DNA of 64,000 nt. Source: Pseudomonas inefficax (lineage in GTDB: Bacteria > Pseudomonadota > Gammaproteobacteria > Pseudomonadales > Pseudomonadaceae). Of this stretch, positions 42,369-51,999 are shown one piece after another. The position numbers were made by a program, and so were the translations under genes. The notes below the pieces were generated by a model. It worked only from the letters and a program-made list of their open reading frames with translations. It did not search any database and was not told where the DNA came from. Each line of letters starts with the position of its first letter. Position 1 is the first letter of the stretch. Location: contig NZ_OPYN01000132.1 of the NCBI RefSeq assembly GCF_900277125.1, positions 52 to 64,051 of the forward strand. Direction: 5' to 3'.

Positions 42369-42618
42369 GTGGCGCTCAGGTATACCCCAGGGCGCCGCTG
42401 CTGTCACCACCCAATCTGTGGGCAATCGGGGACCCACTAGTGGGGACCTTCACCCATTTTTGACGCCACGGTATTTAGCGCACATCAAGCGCCACAAGGA
42501 TTTGTTTAGAAACATATTCCTCGTGTTTGGGTTGGCACACCCGTTGCTCCAGCCCCAGAAACGGGCAAAAAGCCATTGATGGCCGCAAGCCATGATGTCG
42601 CGAACGAGGCACAAGGCA

Positions 42619-45600
42619 ATGAAAACACCTGCCGTGATCCACCCTGCCAGGCATGCATTCCAGCTTTCCACCCTCACCACGTTGATGCTCGGGCTGATCA
42701 CGGCTACGGCGGCTCCCCTTGACGACAACAGCATGCCACCGCCGACTGACCCTTCGGCCTACACCAACCAGCCGGCTGACCCGACCCAGGCTTTGCTGGA
42801 CCTGTACAGCATGCCAGAGGCAAATCGAGGCTCACTCGAGCTGACCGATGGAGTGTACGGCGACCGCGACACGGTACGCGCAAACAATGTGCTGCCGCCG
42901 GCTCTGCAAACCGGGGAAAAATACCCCACCAATGGCAAACCCAGCCCGCTGTTCGGGGCGCTGCCATTCACCCAGCAGTTACTGTTGTTCGAGGAATTCG
43001 GCACGGAAAGACTCGACCCCACGCTGCCGCCGCCCGCTCTTACCTTCCCGGTGCCCACCCTGGGCGCGGCACCGGCGCAGGACCCTAACGTGGTGGCCCG
43101 CAGCGGCCCCAGCGGTACAGCCCTGGAAGCCTTCCTCAAACAGCCGGGCCTGTACCCTTTCCCGACCCAGTATTCCAACGTGCTCGACCGCAACCCCTGG
43201 AAAGCACAGATCGAGATGTTCCTCAACCGCCAGCCGGTCGGTTCGCCTGCAGAAGGCCGGCCGCCAGGAAAAGGCTGGTCGCATCAGCGCTGGAACGAGT
43301 TCTATCCGCAGGCAGGATTCAAGACTGCCCAGGCCGGTGCGCGCATCAATCTCGGCTTGCGTGACCGCAAGCAACTGCACAACTATGCAGTTGGCGAGTT
43401 CGCCCCGGGCGGCCTGTACTACCAGACCTCGGATATCCCGAACACGCTGGGCACCACCAAGGGCATCGACACCCGCTTCCACCCGAAAATGCCGCTGCAA
43501 AATCACAAATCGCTATGGACCTTCGACGGGACCTTCCCACCCAAACTGCTGATGGCGCGCTATGGCCAACCGATCCTCATGCGCCATTACAACGCGTTGC
43601 CGATCGACCCCTCGGCCAACGCCGGGTTTGGCCTGCATACCCTTTCGACCCATGAGCACAACGGCCACTCCCCCGCCGAAAGCGATGGCTATGCAAACGC
43701 CTACTTCTTCCCGGGGCAGTACTACGATTACCGCTGGCCACTGCAACTGGCCGGCTATGACACCATCAATACCCGTGCCGAAGACCCACGTGCCGCGTTC
43801 CCCTGCTCGGCGGGCGAAACCTTGTTCGTCAATGATGCCAACCCCGGCCTGAAAACCTGCCAGAACGGCAGTATCAAGATCCGTGGAGACTGGCGCGAAA
43901 CCATGAGCACCCACTGGTTCCACGACCACATGATGGATTTCACGGCGCAGAACGTCTACAAAGGCAACGCCGTGATGATGAACTACTACAGCGCCCTGGA
44001 CCGCGGCAACGAGGCCCTGCAGGATGGCGTCAACCTGCGCTTTCCCAGCGGCTCGGGCATGCCGTGGGGCAACCGCGACTACGACGTCAACCTGGTGATC
44101 GCCGACAAGGCCTGGGATGCCAACGGCCAGCTGTGGTTCAACCCGTTCAACACCGATGGCTTCCTCGGCGACCAGATCCTGGTCAACTGGCAATACCGGC
44201 CCACGCTCAAGGTCCGCGCGCGCAGTTACCGGTTCCGTATTCTCAATGGCTCGGTGTCGCGCTACCTGAAGCTTGCCGTAGTGCGGGAAATCGCCGGCAA
44301 CAGCGGCGAATTCAAAGGCCCGACCGGCTCCAACCTGTCGTATGCGCGGGTGCCGTTCCACATGATCGCCAACGACGGCAACATCATGGAACACACCGTG
44401 CCGTTCGACGGGACGATGGACCTCAACGGTGATGGCAACCTGCAGGACAACAATGGCGTCTTGCCGTTGCAGGGCATCGCCGAGCGCTACGACATCATCA
44501 TCAACTTCGCCAAGCATGGCATCAAGGTTGGCGACAAACTGTACCTCGTCAACCTGGAGGAGCATCAGAGCGGCAAGGGCCCGGAAGGTGCCATTGCGCT
44601 GGCCGATGTGCTGTCGGAGAAATACAAGGCCGTGATCAAGCAGACCAGCAGCGGGCCGGAGTGGGACAACGGCGACCCGGCGATCGGCAAGTTCCTGCAG
44701 TTTGTGGTTCAACCCTACAGCGGCCAGGACCTGAGCATGGACCCGGTTGCCTATGAACCGGCAAAACCGGGCAAGGCCGAAGGCCTGAGAATGCTGCCGC
44801 TGCCAATTGACCGGAACTCGGCCACCGACCAGGCCAAGCTCAAGGATGCCCGCCATCGCGAGTTCATCTTCGGTCGCTCGGACGGTACCGACACCCAGCC
44901 CTGGACCATCAAGACCGATGGCGGCTTTGGCTACAGCATGGACCCACGGCGCATCAGCGCGGCGCCACAACTGGCCCAGCAGTCCACCGACGGCGGCTTC
45001 AGCGGCGACGGCACCCTGGAAGTGTGGAAGATCATCAACGGTGGCAATGGCTGGAGCCACCCGGTGCATGTGCACTTCGAGGAAGGCGTGGTCCTCAGCC
45101 GCGATGGCAAGGCCCCGCCAGAATGGGAAAAATGGGCGCGCAAGGACGTGTATCGCATCGGGCCGGATATCGACTCTTCGGAAGAAGTGGAAGTGGCGAT
45201 CCGCTTCCGCGAGTTTGCCGGGACCTACATGGAACACTGCCACAACACCCAGCATGAAGACTCGTCGATGCTGCTGCGCTGGGACCTGGAGCACCCCGGC
45301 CAGTTCCAGGTGATGCCGACCCCGCTGCCAGGCTGGGATGGCGTGGAGTACGTGGCTTCGGTTGGCCTGCCGACCTTCCGCACCAACGACCACGATGACG
45401 ACGACCCGGCCAACAAACCGCCGGTCGCAGCCAACGACACCGCAGCTACCACGGCCGGAAAGCAGATCACCTTGAACGTGCTGGCCAACGACACCGATCC
45501 GGAGAACAACCTGCCGTTGACCGTCGTCGGCCTCAGCCAGCCGGGCTCCGGCCAGGGCGCTACCAGTACCGACGGCAACACGGTCACCTACGTCCCGCCG

Positions 45601-46005
45601 GCCTCGGTAACCACAGCGTTCACCGCCAGCTTCAACTACTCGGCTCGTGATGCCAAGGGCGCTGAATCGGTGACCCCGGCCACGGTCAGCATTGCGGTGA
45701 GCCCGGCAGTGGCGCTCGACCAGATCCAGATCACCAGTGCCACGGTGCAGGTGCGCAGCGGCAACCGCTTCACCTGGGACGTTTCGGGCACCACCACGGT
45801 GGCCACCGGCAACAGTATTACCGTGACTGCGGCAACTACCAGCGGCCCGCTGCTGCTGGGTACGGCCACGCTCAGTGCTACGACCAGCGGTGCCCGTTGG
45901 CGGTTGTCGACCACCACCACCGGCAGCGGCCCGGCCACACCGGCGACCGTGACCGTGAAATCGGCGCTGGGGCAGAGCGTGACGGCACCTGTCAGCATCA
46001 GGTAA
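42619..46005 (+). CDS. mcoA: Large multicopper oxidase, McoA-like
   Basis: This 1128-residue exported protein has a signal-like N-terminus, a multicopper oxidase region with THEHNGH near 344, HWFHDH near 432, HPVHVH near 813 and EHCHNTQHEDSSM near 871 (type 1 and trinuclear copper ligands with an axial Met), then a Big_9/cadherin-like domain (about 934-1035; PVAANDTAATTAG, LNVLANDTDPENN) and a Ser/Thr-rich end. Large size and the neighbouring SCO1-cytochrome c gene recall McoA, a Mn(II) oxidase of P. putida GB-1; that name is by resemblance. The ATG at 42619 has AAGG upstream; 42592 is an alternative start. Confidence 0.87.
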   Translation: MKTPAVIHPARHAFQLSTLTTLMLGLITATAAPLDDNSMPPPTDPSAYTNQPADPTQALLDLYSMPEANRGSLELTDGVYGDRDTVRANNVLPPALQTGEKYPTNGKPSPLFGALPFTQQLLLFEEFGTERLDPTLPPPALTFPVPTLGAAPAQDPNVVARSGPSGTALEAFLKQPGLYPFPTQYSNVLDRNPWKAQIEMFLNRQPVGSPAEGRPPGKGWSHQRWNEFYPQAGFKTAQAGARINLGLRDRKQLHNYAVGEFAPGGLYYQTSDIPNTLGTTKGIDTRFHPKMPLQNHKSLWTFDGTFPPKLLMARYGQPILMRHYNALPIDPSANAGFGLHTLSTHEHNGHSPAESDGYANAYFFPGQYYDYRWPLQLAGYDTINTRAEDPRAAFPCSAGETLFVNDANPGLKTCQNGSIKIRGDWRETMSTHWFHDHMMDFTAQNVYKGNAVMMNYYSALDRGNEALQDGVNLRFPSGSGMPWGNRDYDVNLVIADKAWDANGQLWFNPFNTDGFLGDQILVNWQYRPTLKVRARSYRFRILNGSVSRYLKLAVVREIAGNSGEFKGPTGSNLSYARVPFHMIANDGNIMEHTVPFDGTMDLNGDGNLQDNNGVLPLQGIAERYDIIINFAKHGIKVGDKLYLVNLEEHQSGKGPEGAIALADVLSEKYKAVIKQTSSGPEWDNGDPAIGKFLQFVVQPYSGQDLSMDPVAYEPAKPGKAEGLRMLPLPIDRNSATDQAKLKDARHREFIFGRSDGTDTQPWTIKTDGGFGYSMDPRRISAAPQLAQQSTDGGFSGDGTLEVWKIINGGNGWSHPVHVHFEEGVVLSRDGKAPPEWEKWARKDVYRIGPDIDSSEEVEVAIRFREFAGTYMEHCHNTQHEDSSMLLRWDLEHPGQFQVMPTPLPGWDGVEYVASVGLPTFRTNDHDDDDPANKPPVAANDTAATTAGKQITLNVLANDTDPENNLPLTVVGLSQPGSGQGATSTDGNTVTYVPPASVTTAFTASFNYSARDAKGAESVTPATVSIAVSPAVALDQIQITSATVQVRSGNRFTWDVSGTTTVATGNSITVTAATTSGPLLLGTATLSATTSGARWRLSTTTTGSGPATPATVTVKSALGQSVTAPVSIR

Positions 46006-46091
46006 CCGAAAAGCGGGGGCCGCTGTGCGGCCCATCGCCGGCAAGCCAGCTCCCACATTGTCAGCACCGACTTCCAGGCATGCACAGATCA

Positions 46092-46184
46092 GTAGGAGCA
46101 GCCTTGTGCTGCGAAGAGGTCGGAAGGGCAAAAAATCCTCTTTGCCGGTAATGGCCTCTTCGCAGCACAAGGCTGCTCCTACAG
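46092..46184. repeat. REP pair (BIME), GCAGCCTTGTGCTGCG type
   Basis: GTAGGAGCAGCCTTGTGCTGCGAAGAGG faces CCTCTTCGCAGCACAAGGCTGCTCCTAC. The same subtype recurs at 53260-53356. Confidence 0.92.
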
Positions 46185-46205
46185 GCAATGAGGCAACCTG
46201 ATGGG

Positions 46206-46230
46206 GCAAGACAGTTGCTCCCACCTCGAC
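46206..46230 (+). repeat. Dispersed non-REP repeat (copy 3)
   Basis: GCAAGACAGTTGCTCCCACC plus TCGAC is identical, in inverse orientation, to 31713-31737. It is again set beside REP units. Confidence 0.75.
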
Positions 46231-46329
46231 CGCATCGGCTCCGAGCCTTGTGCAGTACCTGTGGGAGCTGGCTTGCCTGCGATGGGCGGCAGCGCCGCCC
46301 CCAACATCGTTATCGACGAGGACCGCATC

Positions 46330-47313
46330 ATGTCCGGTTCATGGCGTTTCCTGCTGGTGCTTTCGCTGTTCGCCGCCAGCATCCCGTTCTGGCCGCTGCA
46401 ACCGCAACAACCCGTAGCCAAGGAAGCGGCAACCCCTTGGGGCGCCAACTACTTCCCCAACGTCCCCCTGCTCACCCAGGACGGTGAAAAGGTGCATTTC
46501 TTCGACGACCTGATCAAGGACAAAGTGGTTGCCATCAACTTCATCTTCACCGGCTGTTCCGACTCCTGCCCGGTGGAAACCGCCCGCCTGCGCCAGGTGC
46601 AGAAAATCCTCGGTGACCGGGTCGGCAAGGATATCTTCCTCTATTCCATCAGCATCGACCCCTACAACGACACCCCCGCCACCCTCAAGCGCTACGCCGA
46701 AAAGTTCGGCATCGGCCCCGGCTGGACGCTGCTCACTGGCGAGCCTGCCGATATCGAACAATTGCGCCGCAGCCTGGGCCTGTACATCGATGGCCTGGAA
46801 AACGGCCGCTCCAAGGACCACAACCTGAGCCTGATCATCGGCAACCAGGCCACCGGCCGCTGGATGAAGGCCTCGCCCTTCGAAAACCCGTACATCCTCG
46901 CCGACCGCCTGGGCAACAGCCTGCACAACTGGAAACAGGCCAGCGCCATGGCCAATGACTACGCCCAGGCTCCCAAGGTGCGCACCCCCAGCAGTGGTGA
47001 GCAGCTGTTCCGTACCCGCTGCTCGTCCTGCCACACCCTGGGCAACGCCGAGCCAGGGCAACCCGGCATCGGCCCCGATCTACTGGGCGTGACCCGCCAG
47101 CGTGATACCAACTGGCTGACCCGCTGGCTGAAGGAGCCCGACCAGATGCTGGCACAGAAAGACCCCCTGGCCATGCTGCTGTACGAACAGTACAACCGCG
47201 TGGCCATGCCCAACATGCGCCTGGGCGATACCGAAGTCAGCGCGCTGATGAACTACATGGAGGAAGAAACCGCGCGCCTGCAGACACCCCTTGCAGATAA
47301 GGGAAATCCTTAA
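46330..47313 (+). CDS. SCO1/SenC domain fused to cytochrome c
   Basis: This 327-residue protein has an N-terminal anchor or signal (about 5-20), a SCO1/SenC thioredoxin-like domain (about 35-195) with copper motif CSDSC (Cys76, Cys80) and a distal His-containing strand, and a C-terminal cytochrome c domain with CSSCH near residue 231 and a candidate Met ligand in VAMPNMRL. Such fusions deliver copper or electrons in the periplasm. GAGGA precedes ATG 46330. Location right after the multicopper oxidase suggests it matures or serves that enzyme. Confidence 0.93.
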   Translation: MSGSWRFLLVLSLFAASIPFWPLQPQQPVAKEAATPWGANYFPNVPLLTQDGEKVHFFDDLIKDKVVAINFIFTGCSDSCPVETARLRQVQKILGDRVGKDIFLYSISIDPYNDTPATLKRYAEKFGIGPGWTLLTGEPADIEQLRRSLGLYIDGLENGRSKDHNLSLIIGNQATGRWMKASPFENPYILADRLGNSLHNWKQASAMANDYAQAPKVRTPSSGEQLFRTRCSSCHTLGNAEPGQPGIGPDLLGVTRQRDTNWLTRWLKEPDQMLAQKDPLAMLLYEQYNRVAMPNMRLGDTEVSALMNYMEEETARLQTPLADKGNP

Positions 47314-47395
47314 AGGCAATTAGCCACCAGTCATTAGGCTGTCATCTTACTGTCGTATTTTTCGACCCATCACCCAGGGTCGGGAACTATCAGCA

Positions 47396-49720
47396 GTGAT
47401 TCGCCGTTCGCTTTCATCCGCCAGCCTTCTGCGGCTGCTGATTTTGATGCTCTGTGCAGCCACCCTCGCCTTTCTCTGGGGGCTGCACGTTTCGCAGAAG
47501 GCCGCCGCCCGCCAGGATGCGCTGTCGGCCAAGGCCGCCGAGCATCTGAACCTGGCCAGTATCGTCGGCGAAAGCCTGCGCCAGCTGGTGGATCGCGCCC
47601 AGGCCGTGGGCCGGGTTACCCAGGACGACATGAAGGTGCTGCGCAAGGGCAGTGTCAGCCTGGCGCGGATGCTTGCCGAAGACCCGGTATTCAAGCGCAT
47701 GAGCCTGTACGATCGGCAAGGCCGGCTGTTGTCGGCCAGCCACGCCGACGAAGCTGCCGAACTGCCCGAGGACTGGTTGCGCCAGCTGCAGCGGCACGTT
47801 GCCCGCTACGGTTTCAAGCCGCTTCTACCCAGCGTGCAGGCACCCGGCCAGCCAGCCACCTTGCCCAACGGGCGGCTGCCCTTCCTGCTGCCGCTGACCA
47901 ATCTGCCTGGTCGCGAAATCGACAATATCCTGGTGGTGCAGCTGGACATCGGCTACCTGGCGGTGCTGCTACAGCACATCGACCTGGGCAGCAGCGGGCT
48001 GGTGCGCCTGTTGCAGGATGACGGCCCGGAGCGGTTGCGCATCGATAGCAGCGGCGTGGTGGTGGCCGGTGACGCACTGCTGCCCAAGCTACCGGACAGC
48101 GGCAGTGAAACAGGCATGCTGACTCAATACACGGCCGGCGACCCGTACCAGAGCCTGTACCGGCGCCTGCCCGAGCGGGGTTTCAGCGTGGTGGTCAGCC
48201 AACGTCAGGACGAAATACTCGCGCCGTCCGCGCTGGCCTATGCCCGGCAGTTCTGGCTGAACCTGAGCATGACCCTGATGATCCTCGCCAGCCTGCTGTG
48301 GACCTTGCGCCTGTTGCGCAAGCGCCAGGAGGCCTTCAGCGCGCTGGAACAGGCCCAGCAGGTCAACCAGCAGTTGATCGGCCGCCTTGAGGACGAACAC
48401 CGGCGCAGCAGCCATGCCGCAGCCACCGACCATCTCAGCGGCCTGCACAACCGCCGCCAGTTCGTCGAGGTGGCTGGCCAGGCGCTGACCCGGCAGCGCG
48501 GCAAGCGCCGGCTGATGGCGATTTTGTTCATCGACATGGACCGCTTCAAGTCGATCAACGACTCGCTCGGGCACAAGATCGGCGACCTGCTGCTGCAGGC
48601 CGTGGCCGGGCGCATCCAGCGCCTGCTCGAGCCCGGCGACGAGGCTTCGCGCTTTGGTGGCGACGAGTTCGTGGTGCTGCTGGCCGGCGAGCGCAGCGAG
48701 GAACAGATCAATGCCTGGGTCCGCGTACTGGTGCAAAAGCTGTCGGCCACCTATGCGCTGGACGGCCAGGAGGTCAACACCAGCCCCAGCGTGGGCGTTA
48801 GTATCTGCCCACGCGATGGCCAGGACATCGACAGCCTGATCCGCAGTGCCGATGCCGCGATGTACTCGGCCAAGCAGGCCGGGCGCGCGCAGTACCGTTT
48901 CTTCGACCCGTCGCTGAACCGGGCCGACATCCACGCCTTCACCCTCGAGCAGGCCTTCGGCAGCGCCCTTGCCGAGCGCCAGTTCGTGCTGCATTACCAG
49001 CCACAGATCCGCCTCGACACCCAGCAGGTGCTGGGCTACGAAGCGCTGGTGCGCTGGGACCACCCCGAGTTCGGCCTGCTGTACCCGGACCGGTTCATTG
49101 ACCTTGCCGAGCGCAGCGGCTTCATTGTCGAACTGGGTTGGGAGGTGTTGCGCCTGGCTTGCGAGGCCTTGTCGGCTTGGGACGCCCAAGGCCGGGAGAC
49201 ACGGCTGGCGGTCAATGTATCCGCCCTGCAGCTGCGCCAGGCGGACTTCGCTGCACGGCTGTTGAGCAAACTGCAGCAGTACGCCATCGCCCCGCAGCGG
49301 CTGGAGCTGGAAATCACCGAAACCACCATTCTCGACGCCGAAGGCACGGCGGTGGCACACCTTCACACCCTGCGCGACGCCGGCCTGGGCATCAGCCTGG
49401 ACGATTTCGGCCGCGGCTACGCCGGCTTCGCCCACCTGCACTCACTGCCGCTGAGCAAGCTGAAGATAGACCGCTCGCTGATTGCGCCGCTGTCCAACAG
49501 CCACGACGACAGCCCGATCGTGTCGTCCACCATCATCCTTGCCAAACGCCTGGGCCTGGAAGTGGTGGCCGAAGGCGTGGAAACCCGCGAACAAGTGGTG
49601 TGCCTGAAGCTTGCCGGCTGCGATATCGCCCAGGGCTACCACTTCAGCCGGCCGCTGTCGCCGGCGCAGCTGCGGGAGTACCCGCAGTTCAACGGTGTCG
49701 AGGACAAGGCCTGCGTGTAA
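47396..49720 (+). CDS. Membrane GGDEF-EAL protein
   Basis: This 774-residue protein has a membrane segment (about 10-30), a periplasmic sensor domain (about 35-275), a second membrane segment (about 285-305), a GGDEF domain with FGGDEFVVLL near residue 421 and an EAL domain with YEALVRWDHP near 548, plus the ELEITETTI and LDDFGRGYAG motifs of active phosphodiesterases. The inhibitory site reads EPGD, not RxxD, so feedback inhibition is probably absent. It starts with GTG at 47396; no better ATG lies near the start of the conserved membrane segment. Either c-di-GMP synthesis, breakdown or both are possible. Confidence 0.92.
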   Translation: MIRRSLSSASLLRLLILMLCAATLAFLWGLHVSQKAAARQDALSAKAAEHLNLASIVGESLRQLVDRAQAVGRVTQDDMKVLRKGSVSLARMLAEDPVFKRMSLYDRQGRLLSASHADEAAELPEDWLRQLQRHVARYGFKPLLPSVQAPGQPATLPNGRLPFLLPLTNLPGREIDNILVVQLDIGYLAVLLQHIDLGSSGLVRLLQDDGPERLRIDSSGVVVAGDALLPKLPDSGSETGMLTQYTAGDPYQSLYRRLPERGFSVVVSQRQDEILAPSALAYARQFWLNLSMTLMILASLLWTLRLLRKRQEAFSALEQAQQVNQQLIGRLEDEHRRSSHAAATDHLSGLHNRRQFVEVAGQALTRQRGKRRLMAILFIDMDRFKSINDSLGHKIGDLLLQAVAGRIQRLLEPGDEASRFGGDEFVVLLAGERSEEQINAWVRVLVQKLSATYALDGQEVNTSPSVGVSICPRDGQDIDSLIRSADAAMYSAKQAGRAQYRFFDPSLNRADIHAFTLEQAFGSALAERQFVLHYQPQIRLDTQQVLGYEALVRWDHPEFGLLYPDRFIDLAERSGFIVELGWEVLRLACEALSAWDAQGRETRLAVNVSALQLRQADFAARLLSKLQQYAIAPQRLELEITETTILDAEGTAVAHLHTLRDAGLGISLDDFGRGYAGFAHLHSLPLSKLKIDRSLIAPLSNSHDDSPIVSSTIILAKRLGLEVVAEGVETREQVVCLKLAGCDIAQGYHFSRPLSPAQLREYPQFNGVEDKACV

Positions 49721-49775
49721 CGTAAGTCCTGCCCGGGAGCAGCGGATGAGTGATGCGTCGTTGGCACGCCAGATT

Positions 49776-49895
49776 GGGGCTGCTTCGCAGCCCATCGCGA
49801 CACAAGGCCGCTCCCACAGGTACAGCGCTGGACCTGCAGGCAGCGCAACCCTGTGGGAGCGGCCTTGTGTCGCGAAAGGGGCGCAAAGCGCCCCC
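49776..49895. repeat. REP pair (BIME), GCCTTGTGTCGCG type
   Basis: CATCGCGACACAAGGCCGCTCCCACAGG faces CTGTGGGAGCGGCCTTGTGTCGCGAAAGG, with outer stems GGGGCTGCTTCGCAGCCC and GGGGCGCAAAGCGCCCCC. Confidence 0.92.
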
Positions 49896-49976
49896 GAAAA
49901 TCCCGACAGCATCGCAGCCAGGACAGGCAATCCATTTCGGTTTATCGTGTACCCATCATCCGTTTGCGCACGCACC

Positions 49977-50927
49977 ATGACCGACATCGAGCGCTACCTC
50001 CGCGCCGCCACCCGCGACAACACCCGGCGCAGCTACCAGGCCGCCATCGAGCATTTTGAAACCCACTGGGGCGGCTTTCTCCCGGCCACGGCCGAGAGCA
50101 TCGCTCGCTACCTGGCCGACCACGCCGACCAGCATGCCGTCAGCACGCTGCGCCAGCGCCTGGCGGCGCTCAGCCAATGGCACGTCGCCCAAGGTTTCCC
50201 CGACCCGACCAAGGCGCCGCTGGTGCGCCAGGTACTCCGCGGCATCCGCACCTTGCACCCGACACCGCCCAGGCAAGCCGCGCCGTTGTTGCTGCAGCAC
50301 CTGCAAAGCGCAGTGGAATGTTTCGAAGAAGAAGCCCGCCAAGCCCGGGAACAGCATGACCTGGCCACCCTGCGCCGGGCGCGTCGCGACGCTGCGCTGC
50401 TGTTGTTGGGCTTCTGGCGTGGTTTTCGCGGCGATGAACTGGCACGCCTGCGGGTGGAGCACATCCAGGCCGAGGCCGGTGTCGGCATCACCCTGTTCCT
50501 GCCCCGCAGCAAGGGCGACCGCGAAGCCCTGGGCGTACAACACCGCACCCCGGCGCTCAAGGCCTTGTGCCCGGTCGCGGCCTACCTGCTATGGCTGGAG
50601 GTCGCCGGCATCGCCCATGGGCCGGTGTTCCGCAAGCTCGACCGCTGGGGCAACCTCGGCGACACCGCGCTCAACAGCAACAGCCTGGTCGGCCTGCTGC
50701 GGCGCATGCTGGAGCGCGCCGGGGTCCCGGCGGCGCTGTACACCGGCCACTCGCTACGCCGTGGCTTCGCCACCTGGGCCACGGCCAACGGTTGGGAGTT
50801 GAAGGCGCTGATGAGCTATGTGGGCTGGAAAGACGCCAAGTCGGCATTACGCTACATCGACGCAGCGCAGCGCTTTGGCGAACTGGCCGTGCTACCGGCC
50901 AGCCAGGTGCAAAAGCTTATTCCTTGA
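49977..50927 (+). CDS. Tyrosine recombinase/integrase
   Basis: This 316-residue recombinase has a SAM-like N-terminal DNA-binding domain (about 1-95) and a catalytic domain with the full R-H-R-Y set: Arg151 in FRGDELARLR, His258 and Arg261 in GHSLRRGF, and Tyr293 in LRYIDAAQRF. It is not in a prophage or integron; no att site, excisionase or cargo is visible. The ATG at 49977 is chosen since the SAM-like fold begins MTDIERYLRAAT; the open frame further upstream is REP sequence. The 3' end overlaps the convergent SMP-30 gene by 11 bp. Confidence 0.9.
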   Translation: MTDIERYLRAATRDNTRRSYQAAIEHFETHWGGFLPATAESIARYLADHADQHAVSTLRQRLAALSQWHVAQGFPDPTKAPLVRQVLRGIRTLHPTPPRQAAPLLLQHLQSAVECFEEEARQAREQHDLATLRRARRDAALLLLGFWRGFRGDELARLRVEHIQAEAGVGITLFLPRSKGDREALGVQHRTPALKALCPVAAYLLWLEVAGIAHGPVFRKLDRWGNLGDTALNSNSLVGLLRRMLERAGVPAALYTGHSLRRGFATWATANGWELKALMSYVGWKDAKSALRYIDAAQRFGELAVLPASQVQKLIP

Positions 50928-51912
50928 AGGTGTGGCGGGGGATGCCGCCAATTGCCGGGCTGAAGGCATACAGATCGCCTGCATCAGGGTAATGGTGCAG
51001 GTCTTCGGCACTCATGCCGAAGCGCGCGGTGCTGATGAACAAGGTATTCATCCCCTCCCCGCCGAAGCAGCAACTGGTGGGGCACGGTACTGGCATCAGC
51101 ACCTGGTCGGTCAGTTGGCCATGGCGGTCATAACGCAGCAGGCAACTGCCATGGTATTGGCACACCCACAGGCCGCCTTCGCGGTCCAGCGCAAGGCCGT
51201 CCGGCCGCCCCAGTTCGGCAGGGGTTTCGGCAAACAGTGTGACCGCGCCAAGCCGGCCTTCGGCCAGGTACCTGGCGCGGTAGATCGAGCGCGCCGCCGA
51301 ATCGACGAAGTACACCGTGTGGCCGTCCTGCGACCAGGCCAGACCGGTGGGCAATGCCATGTCGTCGTGGATCACCTGGTCACTCAACTTCCCGTCAAAG
51401 CGGAACAGCGCCCCGGTGTTGCCGCTCAGGGCATCGTCCATCAGCCCGGTCACGAATCGGCCCTGCGGGTCGCAGGCGCCGTCATTGAAACGGTAGGTCG
51501 AGCGCGGGTGAACCGAAACCGAATGCCGGCGCACCCTGCGCAACGACACATCGAAGATGGCCACGCTGGCGTCTTCGGTGAAAATCAGGTTGCCTTGGTC
51601 GGTCAACGCCAGCGCGCCGATGCGTGCCGCGGATTCGTACAGGCACTGGGCTTGGCCATCGGGTATCAGACGGTTGATGCGCCCGCCAGAGATATCGACG
51701 AAGTACAACGCGCCGCTGCCTTCATCCCAGACCAGGCTTTCGCCCAGGTCGGCGCGGGTACTGGCGACGTTGACTGGCACGTAGCTGCACGCCTTGAGGC
51801 GGTTGCGCAGCTCGTCCACCTCAGCCACCGTCATGGTACAGGCCAATCCCAGGCCCTGTGCGGCGTCGGTGAAGGCCGCGACGTTGTCTTGGAAAGGCTC
51901 TGTGACGGGCAT
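50917..51912 (-). CDS. SMP-30/gluconolactonase family protein
   Basis: This 331-residue beta-propeller of the SMP-30/regucalcin family has GESLVWDEGSGALYFVDI (metal Glu), YRFNDGACDPQGRFVTG (Asn/Asp ligands), LPTGLAWSQDGHTVYFVDS and RPDGLALDREGGLWV. Members hydrolyse sugar lactones using a divalent metal. The start at 51912 (MPVTEPFQ) follows GAAGGT. It lies 87 bp after the glycerate kinase gene on the same strand, so the pair probably belongs to one sugar-acid pathway. Confidence 0.92.
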   Translation of the reverse strand: MPVTEPFQDNVAAFTDAAQGLGLACTMTVAEVDELRNRLKACSYVPVNVASTRADLGESLVWDEGSGALYFVDISGGRINRLIPDGQAQCLYESAARIGALALTDQGNLIFTEDASVAIFDVSLRRVRRHSVSVHPRSTYRFNDGACDPQGRFVTGLMDDALSGNTGALFRFDGKLSDQVIHDDMALPTGLAWSQDGHTVYFVDSAARSIYRARYLAEGRLGAVTLFAETPAELGRPDGLALDREGGLWVCQYHGSCLLRYDRHGQLTDQVLMPVPCPTSCCFGGEGMNTLFISTARFGMSAEDLHHYPDAGDLYAFSPAIGGIPRHTFKE

Positions 51913-51999
51913 TTGCTGGTTACCTTCGATTTTCCTGTCTACGATAACAACAAAAAAATCAATGACCAAGCGCGGGGTGCGGCTGACTGCAGCGGTCGA

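Larger units (their letters stand above)
46006..46329. other. 324-bp intergenic region with REPs and a dispersed repeat
   Basis: Between mcoA and the SCO1 gene lie a lone REP unit (46015-46058), a REP pair (46092-46184), a 25-bp non-REP repeat (46206-46230) and another REP-like unit (46258-46303). No gene is seen. Confidence 0.75.

Noticed and set aside
43513..46224. Open frame of about 900 codons on the - strand opposite the multicopper oxidase
   Set aside because: Its composition (His/Gly/Val/Arg/Gln-rich) is typical of antisense reading of high-GC Pseudomonas genes, it has no domain signature, and the + strand frame has full copper motifs.
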